Positions 1 to 4,439 of a stretch of DNA of 11,440 nt are shown in pieces (position 1 is the first letter of the stretch; each line of letters begins with the position of its first letter). Source of the DNA: Acidobacteriota bacterium (GTDB lineage: Bacteria; Acidobacteriota; Terriglobia; Acidiferrales; UBA7541); NCBI GenBank assembly GCA_003153585.1, contig PLZZ01000104.1:3144-14583 (forward strand), written 5' to 3'. The notes beneath the pieces were generated by a model that was not told where the DNA came from, ran no database searches, and was given only the letters and a program-made list of their open reading frames with translations. The position numbers were made by a program, and so were the translations under genes.

Positions 1-21
1 ACGAACAGCAACGACGGCGAG

Positions 22-1176
22 CTATGATTCCGGCGGGGCAACGTAGTAACCCGGCCGGGTACGGACGGTGGCGCCGGGGCGATCGATTTCCACCTTGATC
101 TCGTGGTACCCCGTAGGCTCATCTCCCGGTGGACGATAGCCGAGCGTGTACTGCGCGTGGAGTTCGCCGCCGATTTCATCCATCGCCTTTTGAATCGACC
201 GGTCTTTCAAAGTATTCACGTGCAGGCCGCCGGTCGCTTTGCTAGCAATATCGAGCGAATTCGGGCCGATCGCATTCTTCCCAGTCTTAACCAGCCAAAC
301 CGCTAGCGCCAGCAGATCTATGTTTCCCTGGCCCTGCGCGGCCGCTTCGTTGTCCGGCGTTTGCGCCATCCCCGGTGGTACCGGAACGGGAAACGTTCCC
401 GGCGGTCCCATCTGCGGTGCTTGATACGGATTTCGCTTCGCGCGCAAATCAGCCATCGACGTGCTCAAACCAATCGTATAAATCGTCACATTCGCCAGTT
501 GCGCGTGCCGCAACACCTCGCCGAGTGTATCCTCGCTACCCTCATCCTCCGCTTCGCCCACCACTACCAGAATTCGCCGCCGCACGGCCGGCCGCTGTTC
601 CAGCAATGAAATCCCGCGCGACATGGCGTCGTAAAGCCGCGATTGATTTACGCCAATGCGCAGGTGGTTGATCGTATCCTGCACTCCGTCCACATCCGTG
701 GTGAATTTCTTGAGCAGCTCTACCGTGCTGTCAAAGCTGATCACAGCGGCTTCGGCTGTCTGCCCCATCACCGTCTCCGTGAAGATGATTCCGGTCTGGC
801 GCACCGCCGGCAGCAGGGGCTCGATGTGCGAGCTGGTTTCTACAGCCAACACTACGGAAAGCGGGTCGCCGCCCAGATCGAAGTGCTCGATTTTCTGCCG
901 CACGCCATTGTCGTACACGCGGAAATTATCTTTGGAAAGATCCAGGATCATTTCCCCCGCCTGGTTCGTCACCGTCACCGGCGCGACCACTTCATTCACT
1001 CGCACACGGATCGCGTTCTTGTGTTGCTCGGGCGGAGCTCCCGGCTTTTGCTGCAACGGACCAGGCGGCGCCTGGCACCACGCCGGGCCGGCCGCTCCCA
1101 GCAACGTCAGCGCCAAAGGAACGAGCGCCGGCAGACAGTAAAAGTTTCTTCTCGCCGCGGCTATTATGCGTTGCAT
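22..1176 (-). CDS. Secreted VWA-domain protein, VWFA-related Acidobacterial type
   Basis: The 384-residue product has a basic N-terminus and hydrophobic core (about residues 10-33) ending in AWCQA, which reads as a Sec signal peptide; no lipobox precedes the Cys. Residues 55-100 form the short beta-rich segment (VRVNEVVAPVTVTN, then NFRVYDNGVRQKIEHF) typical of acidobacterial VWA proteins. The VWA fold follows at about 105-345 and ends in the family-like YTLGYRPP and RPGYYV. The metal site is altered: the usual DxSxS appears as ETSSH (113-117), and the usual SDGED appears as GEAED (207-211), so two coordinating Asp positions are Glu; SRLYDA (179-184) is close to normal. A Pro/Gly-rich insert lies at about 251-273. 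An in-frame TGA lies just upstream of the ATG, which fixes the start; no strong ribosome site is seen. Family members are exported and of unknown function; protein-protein adhesion is inferred. Confidence 0.9.
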   Translation of the reverse strand: MQRIIAAARRNFYCLPALVPLALTLLGAAGPAWCQAPPGPLQQKPGAPPEQHKNAIRVRVNEVVAPVTVTNQAGEMILDLSKDNFRVYDNGVRQKIEHFDLGGDPLSVVLAVETSSHIEPLLPAVRQTGIIFTETVMGQTAEAAVISFDSTVELLKKFTTDVDGVQDTINHLRIGVNQSRLYDAMSRGISLLEQRPAVRRRILVVVGEAEDEGSEDTLGEVLRHAQLANVTIYTIGLSTSMADLRAKRNPYQAPQMGPPGTFPVPVPPGMAQTPDNEAAAQGQGNIDLLALAVWLVKTGKNAIGPNSLDIASKATGGLHVNTLKDRSIQKAMDEIGGELHAQYTLGYRPPGDEPTGYHEIKVEIDRPGATVRTRPGYYVAPPES

Positions 1177-1273
1177 CGAAATTCAGTCTATCTGATTCGC
1201 GGAAACTCAGCTGCGTTGCTTGCGGTGTAATAGCCCTTTGCACCATGACTGGCTTTTCGTCGGGGCGTTCTCC

Positions 1274-1279
1274 TAGAAT
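1274..1279 (+). promoter_or_regulatory. Possible -10 element for the LOG gene
   Basis: TAGAAT matches five of six bases of the sigma70 -10 consensus and would place transcription start about 24 bases before the ATG at 1310. No convincing -35 lies 16-18 bases upstream, so this is weak. It sits in the 133-base divergent gap (1177-1309) shared with the VWA gene, which holds no gene of its own. Confidence 0.25.
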
Positions 1280-1309
1280 GAATGTTCGCGCTCGTAGCCA
1301 GGAGAGAAC

Positions 1310-2179
1310 ATGAGTCGTCGCAGTCGCGGGCCCCACGAAAAGGTAGCCTACCAGGACCCGAAATTTATGGAGAGCTTGGTGGCCCGGCCGCTTCGCATCA
1401 TGGCGGAATACATTGACCCGCTAAATCGCCTGCGTCGCGCGAACGTGAGCGACACGATTGTGATGTTCGGCTCTGCGCGAATTCAATCGCGAGATCGCGC
1501 GCTCACGCACCTGAAAGCGGTGCAACGCAATGCGCGAGGCCGCCGCACGCCGGAATGGCGTCAGAAAGTCAGCGCCGCGCGGTCTCTGGTTTCCATGTCG
1601 CGCTACTACGAAGAGGCACGCGAACTCGCTCACCGGCTTACGATGTGGTCCATGACCCTGGGGGACAATCCTCGCCGGTTCGTCGTCTGTTCCGGAGGCG
1701 GTCCTGGAATCATGGAGGCAGCCAATCGCGGCGCAGCCGAAGCCGGCGGTCCTTCCATCGGCCTCAGCATCCAGCTTCCGCACGAGCAGGAATCCAATCG
1801 CTATATCACGCCCGAGCTGAATTTCCTTTTTCACTATTTTTTTATGCGCAAGCTCTGGTTCGCGCAAATGGCCAAAGCTCTGATTATTTTTCCCGGCGGC
1901 TTCGGCACCATGGACGAACTCTGGGAAATGCTCACACTCATGCAAACCAGTAAGCTTTCTTCCCATCATTTAATTCTGATCTACGGAAGGAAATATTGGG
2001 ACAAGGTTATCAACTGGCGGCACATGGTCCGCACCGGCACTATTAACGAACGCGAATTCAAGCTGCTTCAATTTGCCGACGACGTGGACGAAGCCTTCAA
2101 CCACATCCGCAAAGACCTGGAAGCGCATCATCTCGAAGTCGAATCCGATTCATACACCAAGCCCATGCGCCGAATGTAG
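1310..2179 (+). CDS. LOG-family (TIGR00730-like) nucleotide 5'-monophosphate phosphoribohydrolase
   Basis: The 289-residue protein carries both hallmark motifs of the LOG/lysine-decarboxylase-like Rossmann family: SGGGPGIMEAANRG (128-141) and FPGGFGTMDELWE (194-206), with the expected catalytic Glu at 203 and the Arg-Lys pair of FFMRK (180-181). An early GSARI (54-58) is the usual first nucleotide-binding strand. Studied members cleave the N-glycosidic bond of nucleoside monophosphates, giving free base and ribose 5-phosphate; plant LOGs act on cytokinin ribotides and bacterial PpnN on purine and pyrimidine nucleotides. The substrate here cannot be read from sequence, and 'lysine decarboxylase' labels should be ignored. 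It is longer than the roughly 180-200 residue minimal LOG because of a basic N-terminal region and an Arg-rich helix (about 60-100). AGGAGAG at 1300-1306 is a good ribosome site for the ATG. No signal peptide, so cytoplasmic. It is a single-gene unit closed by a terminator. Confidence 0.93.
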   Translation: MSRRSRGPHEKVAYQDPKFMESLVARPLRIMAEYIDPLNRLRRANVSDTIVMFGSARIQSRDRALTHLKAVQRNARGRRTPEWRQKVSAARSLVSMSRYYEEARELAHRLTMWSMTLGDNPRRFVVCSGGGPGIMEAANRGAAEAGGPSIGLSIQLPHEQESNRYITPELNFLFHYFFMRKLWFAQMAKALIIFPGGFGTMDELWEMLTLMQTSKLSSHHLILIYGRKYWDKVINWRHMVRTGTINEREFKLLQFADDVDEAFNHIRKDLEAHHLEVESDSYTKPMRRM

Positions 2180-2230
2180 GGACCCTCTGCGGACAACGCT
2201 GAAGACGACCGGCTGAAGTCACACTAAATT

Positions 2231-2271
2231 AAAAAACGGAGAAGGAGTCTAGGGCTCCTTCCCCGTTTTTT
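2231..2271. terminator. Bidirectional intrinsic terminator between convergent genes
   Basis: A 17-base arm (2231-2247) beginning with six A faces its complement (2255-2271) ending in six T, with one mismatch and a 7-base loop. The T tract serves the LOG transcript on the + strand, and the A tract becomes a U tract for the zinc-ribbon gene arriving on the - strand (stop at 2306). Confidence 0.92.
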
Positions 2272-2305
2272 ATTTCCGGCGCAAGGTGCCGCCGCTTTTC
2301 AAACC

Positions 2306-2617
2306 TTAGTTGCTCGAGAACGGCTCGACTGCGAAGACCGCCTGAAACCGCCGCTTCTCGTCCTGATCGTGCAGCATGACGACAGGCACCACGCGCAGCG
2401 AATGTTTGCAACTCCGGCACGTAGTTGCCTCTCCCTGCAGATCCTGAACGAATCCGTCGGTGAAGTGATAAGCGGCTCGCGGCCGCCTTGCTGCTTTCGT
2501 TCCCTTCTCACCGCATTGCGGGCAAGTAAACTCCACGCGATCTTCCAGCGGGTCGCGATGTAGCGCGGCCCAGCCGGTGTATCGAACGCCTATCGTTTCT
2601 ATTGATTCTTTTTCCAT
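2306..2617 (-). CDS. Small zinc-ribbon-like protein, two CxxC pairs
   Basis: The 103-residue product has CPQC at 32-35 and CRSC at 67-70, a spacing that fits a single four-Cys zinc ribbon; the intervening 30 residues are basic (KAARRPR) and then aromatic. The C-terminal part (VVPVVMLHDQDEKRRFQAVFAVEPF) looks like two beta strands joined by a charged turn. No signal peptide or membrane segment is present, so it is probably cytoplasmic. The frame stays open to 2722, but the start at 2617 is chosen because GGGGAGG lies five bases upstream and the extra 35 residues look like untranslated leader. I do not recognise a named family; a nucleic-acid or protein-binding role is only an inference from the zinc-ribbon pattern. 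It is alone on its strand, converging with the LOG gene and diverging from the TonB gene. Confidence 0.8.
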   Translation of the reverse strand: MEKESIETIGVRYTGWAALHRDPLEDRVEFTCPQCGEKGTKAARRPRAAYHFTDGFVQDLQGEATTCRSCKHSLRVVPVVMLHDQDEKRRFQAVFAVEPFSSN

Positions 2618-2622
2618 AATTG

Positions 2623-2629
2623 CCTCCCC
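2623..2629 (-). promoter_or_regulatory. Ribosome binding site that sets the zinc-ribbon start
   Basis: GGGGAGG on the - strand, five bases before the ATG at 2617. This decides for the 103-residue product over a 138-residue version starting at 2722. Confidence 0.8.
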
Positions 2630-2796
2630 AGACGGCCTGACGAAACTGACCGCCAGTCGAATATCACAATGCTTTAGACGCATGCCGAGCCAAAAGCGAT
2701 GCATTTTCCGCACAATTCTCACAAGTCACTGAATTCCCAATCGTTATGAGCGCCGCAACAGGTAATCTTCCCTGTCGATTCAGTCCTTTCCAGAAG

Positions 2797-2820
2797 CCGG
2801 GAACCAGCGCCCGTTCCCGG
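2797..2820 (+). repeat. Perfect inverted repeat (hairpin) upstream of the TonB gene
   Basis: CCGGGAAC (2797-2804) and GTTCCCGG (2813-2820) are exact complements around an 8-base loop. No T tract follows on either strand, so it does not look like an intrinsic terminator; it could be an mRNA leader structure or an operator. Confidence 0.6.
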
Positions 2821-2913
2821 TGTCTATCCCTGGTAGAGATTCGCGCGAACTCCGAACCGCTCCCGATTTAGCGGAGCCGTTGTTCAGGATCAGCTCTCCT
2901 TGTTGAATCTTGC

Positions 2914-2921
2914 GGAGGAGG
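2914..2921 (+). promoter_or_regulatory. Ribosome binding site that sets the TonB start
   Basis: GGAGGAGG six bases before the ATG at 2928. A TTG codon at 2910 opens the same frame, but it lies upstream of this site and is not the likely start. Confidence 0.85.
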
Positions 2922-2927
2922 TGTGCC

Positions 2928-3692
2928 ATGAGCAAGCGCGAAGGGTTTTCGCAGTGCTTGGTTGACGGCGACGAGCAATCTCTCGAGCGGGCTCGCCGGC
3001 TCCGTCAAAAAGCGTTGCTCGCGTCGATCGTCGTCGAGGCAGCGCTGGTATTGGCCTTGCTTTTGTGGCCCCTTATCACCCTTGGCAAACTGCCTCGACA
3101 ATTCTTCATCACTCCCGCTCCGCCATACCATGGCGGCCCAGCCCCAGAACCGGGGCCGTCGCACGGGCATTCAACTCGTCAGGACGGCCCTCCCAAGATC
3201 CACGAAATAATGGTGCAGCCTCCTAGCATTCCTTCTCAGGTGCAGGAGCCATCCTCGGACGAAGCGCCAGGGATTAATTCGGATTCCGGTTTCGGCTCGA
3301 CCGACATCCCAGGCGGTGGCTCCGGTCCCGGAGGTCTCGTTCCTGGCGGAAGTAATTTCGGTCCAGCGGTTTCGATTCCGCCTCCGCCACCGGCGGAAAA
3401 GCCGCGGCGCTTGAGTGAAGGCGTCATGGAAGCGGCCCTCATTCATAAAGTACAGCCGCAATATCCCGCCGTGGCTCGATTGATGCATCTTGAGGGCACG
3501 GTGCGCTTGCAAGCCATCATTGGAAAAGACGGCAGCGTGCGCGAGCTGCAAGTCCTCAGCGGAAATCCCATCCTGGTGCAGGCAGCCTTTGCGGCCGTGC
3601 GCGAATGGCGTTATCAACCTACGCAGCTGAACGGCGAACCAGTAGAGGTTGAGACTTTCATCACCGTAAATTTCATCCTCGGTCAGAACTGA
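2928..3692 (+). CDS. TonB-family energy transducer
   Basis: The 254-residue protein has the standard TonB plan. A short charged cytoplasmic N-terminus (1-28) is followed by one membrane segment (about 30-52, LLASIVVEAALVLALLLW). A long Pro/Gly-rich periplasmic spanner follows (about 62-158, including PPPPPAEKP). The C-terminal TonB domain (about 168-252) shows QPQYP, AR, EGTVRL, KDGSVRELQVLSG, AAVREWRYQP (221-231), NG and FITVNF. Proteins of this class couple the inner-membrane proton-motive force, with ExbB/ExbD, to outer-membrane receptors. No exbB/exbD gene is in the window, so those partners must be elsewhere. The Oar-like receptor at 7962-11438 is a plausible but unproven partner, since acidobacterial genomes usually carry many receptors and several TonBs. 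It lies alone on its strand and converges with the beta-barrel gene. Classification is firm; partner choice is inference. Confidence 0.92.
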   Translation: MSKREGFSQCLVDGDEQSLERARRLRQKALLASIVVEAALVLALLLWPLITLGKLPRQFFITPAPPYHGGPAPEPGPSHGHSTRQDGPPKIHEIMVQPPSIPSQVQEPSSDEAPGINSDSGFGSTDIPGGGSGPGGLVPGGSNFGPAVSIPPPPPAEKPRRLSEGVMEAALIHKVQPQYPAVARLMHLEGTVRLQAIIGKDGSVRELQVLSGNPILVQAAFAAVREWRYQPTQLNGEPVEVETFITVNFILGQN

Positions 3693-3704
3693 AGGGAACC
3701 GCGA

Positions 3705-3730
3705 GGGCGCCTCGATTTCGCGAGACGCCC
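3705..3730. terminator. Hairpin between convergent TonB and beta-barrel genes
   Basis: GGGCGCCTCG (3705-3714) pairs with CGAGACGCCC (3721-3730) with one mismatch and a 6-base loop, inside the 60-base convergent gap. There is no T tract on either side, so it may be a non-canonical or 3'-protective structure rather than a true intrinsic terminator. Confidence 0.45.
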
Positions 3731-3752
3731 CCAGATTCAAACGGCCAAGCCT

Positions 3753-4283
3753 CTAGAACTTGACAACAATGCCGGTCGATATCCGCGCATTGTTTTGACC
3801 GCTCCCGAAGACGCTCGAGTGAATCCAATCACCTTGGAAGATGCGCCAGTGAAACGGTCCCACAATCTTGGCATCAATCCCGCCACCGATCGCCACCGCG
3901 AAAGACGTCTCGGACGATGTGAAGGTTTCGACAACCGGAGGGTCCACTACTTCCGTGAACGTGCTGCTGACGTGCGCGCCGCCGATCAGTACGTGCCCAA
4001 ATGGCGAGACGCGCGCCGGCCACGATACTTGGGGCCCGAACAGAAAGTAAGTCGTGTGCGTGCTGTTACCATAATCGCCCGAAAAATCCGCTAGAGCGCC
4101 CAGCCAGGGAGCAAACTTGTATTGCCCGGAAACTTCCCAGCCGTTTTGATTGAATGACGGAGAATTATCGAACCGCAGATAAGAATAGCCGCCGAACACC
4201 TCCACTTTGTATGTGTCCTGCGCCTGCGTCGTAAGCGAGACCACAAAAATCAATCCGGCTAATAATGCGATCCTTCTGAGCAT
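3753..4283 (-). CDS. Small outer-membrane beta-barrel protein (porin-like)
   Basis: The 176-residue product begins with a clear signal peptide (MLRRIALLAGLIFVVSLTTQAQ, split here only for description: basic Arg pair, hydrophobic core 5-17, cleavage after the TQA at 19-21). The mature part, about 155 residues, alternates polar and hydrophobic residues in strand-sized blocks. It opens with VEVFGGYSYLRF, which is typical of small acidobacterial outer-membrane proteins, and ends in GIVVKF with the terminal Phe used by the BAM machinery. Size fits an eight-stranded OmpA/OmpW-like barrel without a periplasmic domain. The frame is open to 4424, but the signal peptide and an AGGAGGA seven bases upstream fix the start at 4283. 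It lies 156 bases downstream of the acyl-ligase fusion on the same strand, so co-transcription is possible. Transport, adhesion or structural role cannot be told apart. Confidence 0.85.
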   Translation of the reverse strand: MLRRIALLAGLIFVVSLTTQAQDTYKVEVFGGYSYLRFDNSPSFNQNGWEVSGQYKFAPWLGALADFSGDYGNSTHTTYFLFGPQVSWPARVSPFGHVLIGGAHVSSTFTEVVDPPVVETFTSSETSFAVAIGGGIDAKIVGPFHWRIFQGDWIHSSVFGSGQNNARISTGIVVKF

Positions 4284-4290
4284 GGGTACA

Positions 4291-4297
4291 TCCTCCT
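4291..4297 (-). promoter_or_regulatory. Ribosome binding site that sets the beta-barrel start
   Basis: AGGAGGA on the - strand, seven bases before the ATG at 4283, directly ahead of the signal peptide. It rules against the 47-residue upstream extension of the frame. Confidence 0.85.
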
Positions 4298-4439
4298 GAG
4301 AGTTATTCGGACGAAGATTCACCGTTTGGGCTGGAAAAAGTAGGATGCCGGGTTGCTCGCTGGGGTTACCAACAAATCTTGCAATAGTGCCCCGCTGGGA
4401 TCTCAGGTTTTCACCGTAGAGCACCTTGCTGAACGATTT

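Larger units (their letters stand above)
2618..2927. other. 310-base divergent intergenic region between zinc-ribbon and TonB genes
   Basis: This gap must hold the promoters of both divergent genes. I find no sigma70 pair with acceptable spacing on either strand. It contains a perfect 8-bp hairpin (2797-2820) and a weaker GCTCC/GGAGC stem (2859-2876 region), both of which would lie in the 5' leader of the TonB mRNA if it starts upstream of them. No coding potential beyond the leader extensions of the two neighbours is apparent. Confidence 0.6.

Noticed and set aside
643..1230. 195-residue + strand open frame opposite the VWA gene
   Set aside because: His/Arg-rich composition typical of an antisense frame; the - strand product has a signal peptide and a VWA fold.
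1268..1305. TCTCCT (1269-1274) complementary to the AGGAGA ribosome site of the LOG gene, suggesting an anti-Shine-Dalgarno hairpin
   Set aside because: Only six base pairs with a 25-base loop, and the candidate -10 overlaps the upstream arm, so it would probably lie outside the transcript.
1421..1969. 182-residue - strand open frame opposite the LOG gene
   Set aside because: The + strand frame contains both LOG hallmark motifs; the antisense product has no recognisable features.
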